DNA from: Nicotiana tabacum
Taxonomy: Eukaryota > Streptophyta > Magnoliopsida > Solanales > Solanaceae
Length of the DNA stretch: 64,000 nucleotides
Assembly (NCBI RefSeq): GCF_000715075.1
Contig: NC_134087.1
Span: 191,611,276-191,675,275 of the forward strand
Reading direction: 5' to 3'
The notes below the pieces were generated by a model that did no database searches, was not told the origin of the DNA, and was given only the letters and a program-made list of their open reading frames with translations. Made by a program: the position numbers and the translations under genes. Of this stretch, positions 1 through 10,880 are shown piece after piece (position 1 is the stretch's first letter; every line of letters starts with the position of its first letter).

Positions 1-426
1 CTGTTCCCGTGTTGAGGGTGCATGTTACGCCCATGTTATTATTTGAACAAACTAATACCTGCTACAATAGCTAGTAGCAAGGAAAGCAATTATATAGTAC
101 TACATGCTTTTGCCATATCCTTGTTAAGTCAAGCTACTTGTGTCATTTCAGTTATATCCATTGAGATCACCTGTTCTATACAGATAGCACAATGTAGAGA
201 CCAATCCAGTAACAATTACTTGCAAGTCAAACGATGGCTCAGAAAAGTTGGTCCTTTCCTTATATATGTCGGAAGTTGGAACATGGCACTACGTACTTAG
301 TAAAATTTTTTACCAGAAACTAACACTTCAACATATATTAACAGTACTTGGATAGGATTTTTTTTTGGTCTTGTTTCTTCCAGGAGAATCTTAATGCTAT
401 TTGTGCCAAAGAATATTAATTTGTTC
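1..426. other. Intergenic DNA, no gene seen
   Basis: AT-rich sequence left of a LINE insertion. A 92-codon open frame at 22-300 has no recognisable domain or biased composition and is not supported as a gene. Confidence 0.6.
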
Positions 427-843
427 TGTCTACATGTCCGAGGACATGGCCCTGAATAGGGAGGTATGGAGGTCGAGCATTAAGGTTGTAGGTTAGGGGA
501 TAGTTGAGCGTTTTTCTTCGTTGTTCTAGCTAGTCTGATAGTGTTTATATAGGACTGCTAGCGGTTATTGTTCCATCACACTTTCTATTTTTTGTTTATT
601 ATTTTTTTACTTTTATTTATTATTTTATTTTCAATTTTTATTATTGTCATAATTATTGTCCTTCCCACTTATTTGTTGTCACTTACGGTGTTGATCTTAT
701 TTGTATGTTTTTTGTTGTTGTTACAGATCGTTTGTTTTTTAGCCGAGGTTCTCTCGGAAACAGCCTCCCTACCCTCATAGGTAGGGGTAAGGTCTGCGTA
801 CACTCTACCCTCCCCAGACCCCATTAGTGGAATTATTACTGGG

Positions 844-874
<31 letters not shown>

Positions 875-885
875 GTCTACATGTC
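427..885 (+). mobile_element. 5'-truncated RTE-type LINE, 3' fragment with target duplication
   Basis: The body (439-873) starts inside the last codons of the LINE ORF. Codons 440-496 match the C-terminus of the larger LINE copy at 3139-4509 and end at the same TAG after VVG. The 3' UTR follows, with the GGTAGGGGTAAGGTCTGCG block shared with the copy at 4510-4850, and a (TTG)n tail at about 842-873. The 12-bp sequence TGTCTACATGTC occurs directly before (427-438) and after (874-885) the body, which is a target-site duplication. This is a dead-on-arrival copy made by target-primed reverse transcription. A TTG tail is known for Solanaceae RTE LINEs and the TS SINEs that share their 3' end; the coding remnant favours LINE. 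Confidence 0.85.
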
Positions 886-1122
886 TAAAATCAAAAGGCC
901 TTAGTTTTTGCTGAATTGTAGTTGGAGTGTTAGTTCAAGATCTGTAGATTCAAATTTTAGGTCACTTTTACTTATTGTAGCTGTCTTATTTTCAAGATAC
1001 AAATCCAACATATTATAGATATCTTTTGAGTGACTTGATATTTTACCTTGACATTGTATACCACTTAAATCGTACAAAACAAGCTAAGCCATCTCTTAAA
1101 AAGATAATTCTCTTAGTTTGCT

Positions 1123-1920
1123 TTAGTTGTAAAAATTGCACGGGGCGCCCTATTTGGTCGCTCCCATTTAACCTATACCTATTTTTTTAAAAACTTTTAA
1201 CTTGTACCCACTTTTTAAATAACTTCAGCCCCCTTTCTCCTCCTTCTCCTCCTCCTCCTGCTCCTCCTCTTCTTTCTTCTTCTGTTGTTGTTGGTGTTGC
1301 TATGGAACTTCAGTTCATGGGATGATTGCCATAAATATGGTAATATTTTTTTGTTTTTTGGGCAAAGGACTAACATTCTCATATAGTACGCATAGTCTTT
1401 TTAATCTTAATCTCCTTACCAGTGCCTTTTAATTTTCTTTTAGACAGTGATATCATGATTTCTTCTCTTTTTCTTTTATTTAAGTCAAAATATTACTGCA
1501 AATTCTGGAGTGATTTTTATTAGCAGATTCGAACTGTATTGGATTTTAGATCGATAAGCAATGTTAATTAAGCATGATTTTCTCGTCAGCAACTTTGACC
1601 ACATTGGATTTTAGATTGATAGGCTTAGTTGATTTAGCATCACCAGTTCTAGAGCTGAAGTTCGCCAGTTACAAAACAAAAACTTCAGCTCTAGAGCTGA
1701 AGTTTGCCAGTTACATAAACAAAAACGTCAGCACACTTGCTACTACAGGCCCGTCTACTAGAATGCTGAAATTTTGCGTGATTGTCTTTGTTACTTCAGC
1801 CCCGTATGTTGAAGTTATGCGAAAAAGCGGGTACGCTTGCAATTTTTTTTGCAAAATGGGCACAAGTTAAAATGTGACACAAAAAGCGGGTATAGATGCA
1901 AATTCCCCGCCTTAGTTGTA
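1123..1920. mobile_element. Non-autonomous DNA transposon, MULE-like (tentative)
   Basis: A body of about 780 bp (1132-1911) is flanked by the 9-bp direct repeat TTAGTTGTA (1123-1131 and 1912-1920), the duplication length typical of Mutator-like elements. The two ends are degenerate inverted repeats: CTATACC followed some 16 bp later by TTTTAACTTGT-CCCA reads inward from the left (about 1170-1206) and from the right on the other strand (about 1850-1895). Inside lie a C/T-rich microsatellite (about 1228-1300) and a 41-bp imperfect tandem repeat (about 1648-1732, TCTAGAGCTGAAGTT...). There is no coding capacity. The open frame at 1574-1870 is a by-product of the repeat. The superfamily call rests on duplication length and weak end symmetry. 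Confidence 0.45.
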
Positions 1921-2335
1921 GCTATGAACATGCTAGGTCCTTGGTATGTATATCGTAGAAATTTAATTCTACAATTTCCTTCTTGTAAGTTTCTATCTCG
2001 TACGTAAGTAGATATATCTTGTGTGTTGTGCATGATCGAACATGTTCGTCTAAACAATTTGCAGGAAAAAAAAAATTCAATAGACGCCTTGGCAAAGAAA
2101 CTTTAGTTGCCTTTTCGATTTGGTGATGGCTAACAGAAAATTATTGAATGAAAGCGACGTCATAATAATTGGATTACGTCAAAGATAAAATATTACAGTT
2201 TAGGTTGTATGCTTTGACAATAATTTCGTATGCCATCAGGTTAAGTCTCCTATGAGATTTTCATCTTCTTTTGAAGCATGTTTACAACATTTTTTGCTTC
2301 CGGTAGAATCCTAATCACTTTTATTTCCCCAATCT
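1921..2335. other. Intergenic DNA, nothing recognised
   Basis: AT-rich, with no reading frame, repeat family or RNA signature that I can identify. Confidence 0.5.
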
Positions 2336-2470
2336 TTTCTTTTTCTTTCTTTTCTTTTTAAATTTTTAACCTCTCCCAGGAGCTCACCACTTTGCTTCCT
2401 TGGTAATTTGAACCCGCAACCTTAAGGTTGAAGGTGGAGAATGTTTACTACTTGAGCAATACTTTCTTGT
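2336..2470 (-). mobile_element. tRNA-derived SINE, minus strand
   Basis: On the minus strand a tRNA-like head is visible. A box A-like stretch (TTGCTCAAGTAGTAAAC, near 2450-2467) is followed by a box B-like GGTTCAAATTA at 2404-2414, separated by CACCTTCAACC...GGTTGCG, a sequence common in plant tRNA-derived SINEs. It runs through a GGAGCTCCTGGGAGAGG body into an A-rich tail (AAAAAGAAAAGAAAG) at about 2336-2360. Box B is diverged from GGTTCGANTCC, so it is probably an old copy. No convincing target duplication was found. Confidence 0.6.
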
Positions 2471-2482
2471 ATACTATTTGAA

Positions 2483-2510
2483 CTAGTATTAGTACCCACA
2501 CGATGTGCGA
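2483..2510 (-). mobile_element. Helitron-type 3' terminus (degenerate), minus strand
   Basis: On the minus strand a short GC-richer hairpin (ATCGTGTGGG side, imperfect) is followed by TACTAATA, CTAG and a host T, the layout of a Helitron 3' end. The same end with a perfect hairpin occurs at 26167-26194. The element would extend rightward, but its other end is not identifiable. Confidence 0.4.
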
Positions 2511-3129
2511 ATAATATTATGATCATGCTAAATTCTATAAATGAAAAAGAATAAATTATATGAATAACTATTGACATAAACTTAAATATTATAACCTCAT
2601 ATATAGCCGGTGATACAAACAAATAAAAATACAATTTGATTCAAAAATAAATATTCCTTCCCTTTCAATTTTCATAAAATATTTTTCTTATTAGTTTGTT
2701 CCAAAAGAATGACACATTTCTGTATTTGGAAATAATTTAACTTTTAAATTTTTTATTTTACCCATTTTACATATAATGAGAAGTTTTTACACCCATGCAA
2801 ATATCATGGCCCCACAAAACTTAAATGATCATAAGTTTCAAAAGTTTTTTTTTTCGTTCTTAAATTTTATGCCAAGTCAAACTATCTCATCTATATTGAA
2901 ATTGAGTGAAGTCATACTATATAGAGTAATACCAAATAAAAATACTTTTAGTAATATCTTAATTTAAATTATAAAAATATATTATATTATTATCTCAACA
3001 TAATAAATTCTCACATCAACATCAACTTCTACTAACCTAAAATTATACAGTGATAAATTAATATATACATACATGATAATTTATTAACAACCAAATATTC
3101 TAATTTTTTTGGGAGTTACCAACTTATAA
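2511..3129. other. AT-rich DNA, possible Helitron interior
   Basis: Very AT-rich sequence without a supported gene. If the terminus at 2483 is real, part of this stretch would be the body of a non-autonomous Helitron. No second end (TC start) can be assigned. Confidence 0.4.
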
Positions 3130-4851
3130 AACAGTTGGATGGTAATTTGCTCAATATTGCTTACTGCATTGTTTAGTGTTATATTCAAGACTAATAGGAT
3201 GCCTGAAGAGTGGAGGTGGAGTACAATGGTACCGTTGTATAAGAACAAAGGTGATGTCCAGAGCTGTAACAACTATAGGGGCATCAAATTACTAAGTCAT
3301 ACCATGAAAGTTTGGGAGAGAGTGGTAGAGATAAGAGTGCGAAGGACGGTGTCTATTTTAGACAACCAGTTCGGGTTCATGCCCGGGCGATCTACCACAG
3401 AAGCTATCCACCTTATTAGGAGGATGGTGGAACAGTACAGGGATAGGAAGAAGGATCTCCACATGGTGTTTATTGATCTGTAGAAAGCGTACGACAGGGT
3501 TCCTAGGGAGGTCTTATGGAGCTGCTTAGAGGATAAAGGGGTCCCGGATGACTATATTAGGGTGATTAAAGACATGTATGCTGGAGCTAAGACTCGGGTT
3601 AGGACAGTAGGAGGCGACTCTGAGCACTTTCCAGTTATTACGGGGTTGCACCAAGGGTCTGCGCTCAGCCCATTCCTATTTGCTCTGGTGATGGATGCAC
3701 TGACTCATCATATTCAAGGGGAGGTGCCATGGTGCATGCTATTTGCTGATGACATTATTCTAATTGACGAGACACGAGGCGGCGTCAACGAGAGGCTAGA
3801 TATTTGGAGACATGCTCTTGAGTCTAAAGGTTTCAAGTTTAGCAGGACGAAGACAGAATACTACGAGTGCAAATTTGGAGTTGAGCCGACGGAAGCAGAA
3901 GTTGAAGTGAGGCTTGACTCTCAAGTCATTCCCAAGAGGGGTAGTTTCAAGTACCTTGGATCGGTTATTCAGGGGATCGGGGAGATTGACGAGGATGTCA
4001 CACACCGTATAGGGGTGGGGTGGATGAAGTGGAGGTTAGCGTCGGGAGTCTTGTGTGACAAGAAAGTGCCACCGTTACTAAAAGGTAAGTTTTATAGAGC
4101 AGTGGTTAGGCCTTCCATGTTATATGGAACTGAATGTTGGCCAGTAAAGAACTCACACATCCAGAAGATGAAAGTAGCAGAGATAAAGATGTTGAGATGG
4201 ATGTGCGGGCATACAAGGATGGATAAGATTATGAATGAAGATATTCGAGAGAAGGTGGGCGTGGCCCCCATGGAGGACAAGATATGGGAAGTAAGACTCA
4301 GATGGTTCGGGCACATTCAGAGGAGGAGCATTGATGCACCGGTGAGGAGGTGTGAGCGACTGGCTGTAGTGGGCACGCGGAGAGGTAGAGGGCGACCTAA
4401 GAAGTATTGGGGAGAGGTGATTAGACAGGACATGTCGCAACTTAGGATTACTGAGGACATGGCCCTTGACAGGGAATTATGGAGGTCGAGCATTAAGGTT
4501 GTAGGTTAGGGAAAGTTGTGAATATTTCTACAGCACAATAGAGTGAGACTAGCCAGTTAGGAGTTAGACTAAGAATGTCATTGGTCGTGTATTGATGCAG
4601 GGCTTTACCTACTAGTTTTACTATACCAGCCATCTATTTTGTATTTCGTATTCTGTATTTCATATCTCTTATATTGCTGTTATTTTATTATGCATTTTAT
4701 GGTACTAATATATCGGCTCGTGTTGCTTTTTTTGAGTCGAGGGTCTCCTGGAAATAGCCTTTCTACCCTTCGGGGTAGGGGTAAGGTCTGTGTACATATT
4801 ACCCTCTCCAAACCCCACCTGTGGGATTATACTAGGTCATTGTTGTTGTTG
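3130..4851 (+). mobile_element. 5'-truncated RTE-type LINE
   Basis: Contains the RT half of a LINE ORF, a 3' UTR (4510-4830) with the GGGGTAAGGTCTG block shared with the fragment at 427-885, and a short TTG tail (4840-4851). The endonuclease domain is missing, so the copy is 5'-truncated at about 3130. The right side runs directly into position 44 or so of a chromovirus LTR, and no matching duplication is found at the left. Either the copy inserted into the LTR and the left part was later deleted, or the junction is a rearrangement. Confidence 0.85.
3139..4509 (+). pseudogene. LINE reverse transcriptase, interrupted
   Basis: One continuous reading frame broken by a single TAG at 3481-3483. 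It would act in target-primed reverse transcription. RT motifs are seen in order: YKNKGD and NNYRGIKLLSH (fingers), NQFGFMPGRST, the first catalytic Asp in FIDL just before the stop and KAYDRVPRE after it, [15 protein letters not shown], then the catalytic FADD at about 3740. Downstream come the conserved thumb and C-terminal parts ([35 protein letters not shown]) ending in WRSSIKVVG. The start is arbitrary because the element is truncated before the endonuclease. The protein resembles RTE-clade LINE polymerases abundant in Solanaceae; family placement is from memory. Confidence 0.88.
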
Positions 4852-6142
4852 TCTGTGCTTTCGAAGCCTTGAAAATCTCATTTAGAGTCGCCTCGATTTG
4901 CGTGCGTAGTCCCGGCGCATAGCCGAAAAGCTTAAATATTAAATTCTGTGAAAAATGCTAAGTTTTGAGTTTAAAATGAATAAATTTGACTTCGGTCAAC
5001 CTTTTGGGTAAACGGACCCGGACCTGTGATTTGACGGTCCCGGAGGATCTGTAGGAAAATATAGGACTCGGGCGTATGCCCGGAATCGAATTTCGAGGTC
5101 CCGAGCCCGAGAAGTGAAATTTTTAAAGGAAATTGTGTTTTCTGAAATTGTTAAGGAAAATTGAAATAAAATTTGATTAGAACGAGTTGGTATCGGACCC
5201 GTATTTTGGTTCCGACACGTGGTACAAATCTTATATATGATTTAAGATGTTTCTGTAAAGTTTGGTTAAAATCGGACGTCGTTTGACGTGATTCAGACTT
5301 GTTGATTATCTCCCTTGCTGGGATGTTGAGATCTATTGATATTGTTCCCTTGCCAGGATTTTGCTGTTTAATTATAGTCTCTTGCCAGGATTTCTACCAT
5401 TATTTGTCTACTCCCTTGCCCCTTTGTTTGTGTTTGTTGTTTGGGTGAGGAAAAGTGATAAAACACGAAGGTTTTCTATCTGGCTTTGTTGTTTCTTTCT
5501 TTTATTGAGGTTTTCTATTTGGAACTGTTACCTCCCCACATTGGCTGATTATTTCCTGTATTTCTTTTCTACTGTACATATAGATATTTGAACTGCACAG
5601 GTTATTTGGTAGTCTGGTCCTAGCCTCGTCACTACTTTGCCGAGGTTAGGCTAGGCACTTGCCAGCACATGGGGTCAGTTGTGATGATACTACACTTTGT
5701 GCTCTTTTGCACAGATCCAAGTATTGGACAACAGAAGTAGCGCGGGAGCCAGCCTTCAGTCCACTGAGACACCGAGGTAGCCATACAGGCATCCATAGTC
5801 CTGGTGTCTCCTCTATCTTATATTTCATTCTATTATCTCATATATTCGAGACAAACAATGTTATATTTCTTTTAAACGGTTGTATTTAGTACTCTTAGTA
5901 GTTCGTGAGTGATGTGACACTAGTTCTTGGGTAGAGGCATATGTTGACTTTCGCATTATTGTTCAGCTTATTTAATTTAGGTCTTCCGCTTATTTATTTA
6001 ATTCTGTTGTTTTATGCTATCACTGATAATTATTAAAAGAAGTAATTTGTTAATGAAAAAGGTAGTTAAGGGTTGGCTTGCCTACCTCTCATTAGTAGGC
6101 ACCATCATGACTCCCGAGGGTAGGAAAATCCGGGTCGTGAAA
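4852..6142 (+). repeat. 5' LTR of element A, internally deleted
   Basis: Aligns to the 3' LTR at 21432-24584 but lacks its first 43 or so bp (replaced by the LINE) and two internal blocks. About 1.5 kb corresponding to 21920-23428 is missing at position 5299-5303, with a TTG shared at the breakpoint. About 300 bp (the short tandem repeat block near 23590-23900) is missing near 5470-5480. The first deletion removes the segment that holds the TATA box in the 3' LTR, so this LTR probably cannot start transcription. It ends ...GGGTCGTGAAA, with C-to-A change relative to the intact ...CGTGACA. Confidence 0.85.
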
Positions 6143-6145
6143 AGT

Positions 6146-6157
6146 TGGTATCAGAGC
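6146..6157 (+). other. Primer binding site, element A (tRNA-iMet type)
   Basis: TGGTATCAGAGC lies three bases after the LTR end and is complementary to the 3' end of plant initiator tRNA-Met. This is the standard minus-strand primer for many plant Gypsy and Copia elements. Elements B and C have the same site. Confidence 0.92.
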
Positions 6158-6338
6158 TCTAGGTTACGTAGTCCTCACAACTCACGGACAAGCTCAGTAG
6201 AGTCTGAGGGATCGGTACGAAGACGTCTGTATTTATCCCCAAAGGCTATAGAGTTAGGAAAATTTCACATTTGTTCTTTCTTGTAGTGCGGATTTGTTCG
6301 TCAAATGCTAATTGGATTTCTACTCTGTTCTTTCGCAG

Positions 6339-7309
6339 ATGGCGAGAACACGCGCTTCATCATCTACAGCTCAGCAGCCCGAGCCCCTAGCAGCAGCTCC
6401 CATTAGGGGCAGAGGGCGAGGGCGACGCCGTGCTAGAGGCCGAGGTAGGGGCAGAACTCAGCCCCGAGCAGCAGCACCAGTGGCGGAGCCTCAGGTTGAT
6501 TTTGAGGAGGAGGTTCCGGCCCCAGCAGTTCCGGTGGGCCCAGCTCAGGTACCAGAGGGGTTCATTGCCACCCCAGTTCTTCAGGACGCTCTGGTTCGAT
6601 TGGTGGACCTCATGGAGAGTGTCACCTGAGCAGGTTTGCTATACTTCCCACCGACTGAGAGAGGGTGAGGAGGTTTATTGATGGTCTTATTCAGCCGATT
6701 CGTCTTCAAATGGCTAAGGAGGCCGAGAGTTAGATCACCTGTCAGGAGGCGGCGAATGTGGCCCGCAAAGTTGAGATGGTTCTGTCATAGGGAGGTGGTC
6801 ATGGGTCGGATAAGAGGCCCCGTCATTCGGGTAGGTTCAGTGGTACCTTGTCTGGAGGTAGAGATTCATATGGTATAGGCCATCCTCCTAGAGCCTTTCA
6901 GTCAGCTCTCCAGGTCTCACATGGTACTTCAGGTGGTCGTGGTTCTCAGACGTATTATTCTGATCAGCAGCCTTATAGTGCACCACCAGTTCCCATTAGT
7001 GCATCACCGCTTCAGAGTTTCTGAGGTGGTCATTCAGGTCGACAGGGCCAACAGTCTCAGCAGCCGAGGGCTTGTTACACTTGTGGTGATCCGGGTCACA
7101 TTGCCAGGTTTTGCCCTCGAGCACCGGGTAGCTCTCAGCAATAGGGTTCTCGTGCTATGGTACAGGCACCAGGTGTTCCACAGCCCCGCCAGCCAGTTAG
7201 AGGTGGGGGTAGAGGTGCTAGAGGTGGAGGTAGAGGTCCTAGAGGTGGAGCTCAGGCTGGTAGAGGGGGAGGCCAGCCAGCAGCAGGCCGTCCCAGAGAG
7301 GTAGTTTAG
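6339..7309 (+). pseudogene. Gag of element A, deleted and frameshifted
   Basis: Starts at ATG 6339, right after TTCTTTCGCAG; the upstream ATG at 6312 is not conserved as a gag start. The N-terminus (MARTRASSSTAQQPEP) leads into an Arg/Gly-rich stretch (RGRGRGRRRARGRGRG). The conserved Gag core is missing: the junction at 6640/6641 corresponds to loss of about 548 bp present in element B (29962-30509). The end of Gag keeps a CCHC zinc knuckle, C-Y-T-C-(4)-H-(4)-C, near 7070-7115 in the pol frame, followed by stops at 7142 and 7307. The Arg-rich open frames over 6678-7304 are out of frame with this knuckle. Confidence 0.82.
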
Positions 7310-7399
7310 GGTGGTGGGGCCCAGCCCCGATGTTATGCCCTTCCATCTAGGCCCGAGGCTAAGGCTTCAGATGCAGTTATTACAGGTACTATTCTAGTT

Positions 7400-10039
7400 T
7401 GTGATAGAGATGCTTCAGTGTTATTCGATCCGGGGTCTACGTATTTGTATGCGTCATCTTATTTTGCACCATACTTGGTCATGCCTAGTGATTTATTGAG
7501 TATTCCTATTTATGTGTCTACACCGGTGGGTGATTCTATTGTGGTCTATCGAGTTCATCGTTCTTGTATTATGGTGATTAGGGGTCTTGAGACTTGTGTA
7601 GATTTGTTGCTTTTAGACATGGTTGATTTCGATGTCATATTGGGGATGGACTGGTTATCATCTTACCACGCTATCTTGGATTGTCATGCCAAGACTATGA
7701 CCTTAGCCTTGCTGGGGTTGCCTCGTTTAGAATGGAGAGGGACTCCTGGTCATTCTACCTGCAGTGTTATCTTATATGTGAAGGCTCGGCGTATGGTCGA
7801 GAAGGGGTATTTGGCCTATTTGGCGTATGTTCGCGATTCTAGTGCTGAGGTTCCCTCTATTGATTCTGTGCCTGTTGTTCGCGAGTTTCCTGAGGTATTC
7901 CCTTCAGACCTGCCGGGGATGCCACCCGACAGGGATATTGACTTCTGCATTGATTTGGCTCCGGGCACTCAGCCCATTTCTATTCCACCGTATCGCATGG
8001 CCCCGCTAGAGTTTAAAGAGTTTAAGGAGCAATTGCAAGACTTGCTTGAGAAGGGTTTCATTAGACCCAGCGTTTCTCCTTGGGGTGTGCCGGTGTTGTT
8101 TATTAATAAAAAGAATGGTTCGATGAGAATGTGCATTGATTACCGGCAGTTGAACAAGGTCACCATCAAGAATAAGTATCCACTGCCGAGGATTGATGAT
8201 TTGTTCGATCAGCTTCAGGGTGCCACGGTATTTTCAAAGATTGACTTGAGATATGGCTACCATCAGTTGAGGATTAGGGCATCCTATGTCCCTAAGATAG
8301 CTTTCCGCACTCGGTACGGGCATTATGAGTTCTTGGTTATGTCGTTCGGGTTGACAAATGCCCCAGCAACCTTTATGGATTTGATGAACCGAGTGTTCAG
8401 GCCTTATTTGGTCTCATTCGTGATCGTCTTCATTGATGATATTTTGATATATTCTCGTAGCCAGGAGGAGCACGAGTAGCATCTCAGAGTGATTCTTCAA
8501 ACTCTGAAGGATAGTCAGTTATATGCTAAGTTCTCAAAGTATGAGTTCTGGTTGGGTTCAGTTGCATTCCTGGGTCATGTTGTGTCAGCAGAAGGTATTC
8601 AGGTTGATCCGAAGAAGATTGAGGCAGTCAAGAACTGGCCTAGACCAGTATCAACTACAGAGATTCGGAGTTTCTTGGGATTGGCAGGCTACTATCATCG
8701 GTTCGTGGAGGGATTTTCATCTATTGCAGCCCCGATGACTAGGTTTACCCAAAAGGGTGCCCAGTTCAGATGGTCGAACGAGTGTGAGGTGAGCTTTCAG
8801 AGGCTCAAGACAGCTCTGAATATGGCACCAATGTTAGTTTTGCCCACAGGTTCAGGGCCTTACATAGTCTATTGTGATACTTCCCGTATTGGGCTTGGTG
8901 CAGTGTTGATGCAGGATGGCAAGGTCATTGCCTATGCTTCGAGGCAGTTGAAGATTCATGAGAAGAACTATCCAGTGCATGATTTGGAGTTGGCAGCCAT
9001 TGTTCACACATTGAAGATTTGGAGGCACTATTTGTATGGCGTGGCATGTGAGGTGTTCGCTCACCACAAGAGTCTTCAGTACTTGTTCAAACAAAAGGAG
9101 TTGAATTTGAGGCAGAGAAGGTGGTTGGAGTTGTTGAAGGATTATGACATCACAATCTTATATCGCCCGGGGAAGGACAATATGGTGGCCGATGCTTTGA
9201 GTAGGAAGTCAGCCAGTAAGGGCAGTCTTGCTTATATTCCGGCCAGTTAGAGGCCGCTTGCTTTGGATGTTCAGGCTTTGGCCAATTGATTTGTGAAGTT
9301 GGATATTTCGGAGCCTAGTCGAGTATTATCTTGCACGGTCGCTCGTTCTTCGTTATTGGAGCATATCCGTGATCGGCAGTTTGATGATCCCTATTTATGT
9401 GTCCTTAGAGGCACGATGCAGCGTGGAGGTGCCAAGCAGGTTACTTAGATGCTGATGGAGTTTTGAGATTGTAGGGTCGAGTTTGTGTGCCTAATGTGGA
9501 TGGGCTTCGGGAGTTGATTTTAGAGGAGGCCCATAGTTCCTGGTACTCTATTCATCTGGGCGCCGCGAAGTTGTATCAGGATTTGTGGCAGCATTATTGG
9601 TAGCGTAGAATGATGAAGGATATTGTGGCATATGTGGCACAATGTTTGAATTGTTAGCAGGTTAAGTACGAGCATCAGAGGCTTGGTGGTTTATTTCAGA
9701 GGATTGAGCTTCCCGAGTGGAAGTGGGAGCGGATCACTATGGACTTCGTTACTGGACTTCCGCTGACTCGGAAGAAGTTCGACGCAGTTTAGGTCATTAT
9801 TGATAGGATGACTAAGTCAGCGCATTTCATTCATGTGGAAGTCTCTTATTTATTCGAGAGGTTAGCTGAGATCTATATCCGGGAGATTTTTCGCCTTCAT
9901 GGTGCGCCGGTATCTATCATTTCGAACCGAGGTACGTAGTTCACCTCGCATTTCTGGAGAGCAGTTCAGCGAGAGTTGGGCACCCAGATTGAGTTGAGTA
10001 CAACATTTCATCCTCAGACGGACAGGCAGTCCGAGCGGA
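7400..10039 (+). pseudogene. Pol of element A: protease, RT, RNase H, first part of integrase
   Basis: Protease near 7415-7680 has a LFDPGST active-site stretch and the family-typical [11 protein letters not shown] begins near [15 protein letters not shown] (7880) and contains [26 protein letters not shown] and the catalytic FIDD at 8429-8440. An in-frame TAG (8477) separates RT thumb and RNase H, which continues to 9249 with [22 protein letters not shown] and VADALSRK. The HHCC and core regions of integrase follow (9500-10039), with several TAG stops and a one-base frameshift near 9447 relative to element B. The frame then ends at the insertion of element C. Family: Tekay/Del-like chromovirus, inferred from motif wording and the chromodomain-like tail. 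Confidence 0.88.
10035..10039. other. Target-site duplication of element C, left copy
   Basis: GCGGA directly before the LTR start TGTCACG; the identical five bases follow the right LTR at 20629-20633. The integrase sequence of A continues across after removal of C and one copy. Confidence 0.93.
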
Positions 10040-10755
10040 TGTCACGACCCAAACTGGAGGGCCATGACTAGCACCCGACCACACTTGTCGAGCACCAACG
10101 TACATTTCATCTAACCTTCATTATTATCTTTTAGGGCTGACGAGATCAATATAAATGGTAGACCTGGATCATGGACAACCAGCAATAAAATATGATGGCA
10201 TGAACATACAAAGCAGGGGATGACTAGACAATCAAGAAACTACATATAAGGTATGAGCTACCACGCTACTATGAAAGACTATACAACAAAAACTAGCCGA
10301 CAAGGCATACCAAACTATACATGAGTCGACACTTGTCTATGAGCCTCTAAAGGAACATAAGTGATGCAACATAGCCGGAACAGGGCCCCGACATACCCAT
10401 AATGTCTATAACAAAAATTGCATACCAAGACCAAGGCAAGTCCGGAGAAGGGATCTCGCCAATCACCGCTGAACTGGACAGTCTACTGTGGTGGGGGAGC
10501 TGCACCTACCTGTCTATCAGGACCTGCAGCACGACATGCAGCGTCCACAAATAAAAGGACGTCAGTACGAATAAAGTACTGAGTATGTAAGGCAAGGAAC
10601 CATAAATACGATCAGTAATGTAAGCAAGGATAGAGAATATACAACCTGTAACATCTTAGTACCTCTGAGGGCTACTTACATGAAATGCATGATACATATG
10701 TATAAATACATAAACCTTTAAAGCATTTGCCTCTATGGGCATCATCATCATCATA

Positions 10756-10880
10756 TCGTACCCGTCCATAATAGGCTCGGTAGAATCGTACCCGGCCACG
10801 TGGAGCTCGGTAAAACCCAACTGATCAGTGGTTGCACAATAGGTGCCGTACCCGGCCAACTATAGCGTGGCTCGGTAGAG
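10756..10880. repeat. Short tandem repeat in LTR of element C
   Basis: Three degenerate units beginning CGTACCCGGCCA and closing with GCTCGGTA. The same block occurs in the other LTR at about 18685-18809, where the first unit reads CCCGGCC instead of CCCGTCC. Confidence 0.75.

Noticed and set aside
2404..2467. A tRNA gene from A and B box-like sequences
   Set aside because: No cloverleaf can be folded and the sequence continues into a SINE body and A-rich tail.
6678..7304. Val/Arg-rich open frames over gag of A (and 30550-31152 in B)
   Set aside because: Out of frame with the zinc knuckle and the pol frame; shadows of the Gag coding sequence.
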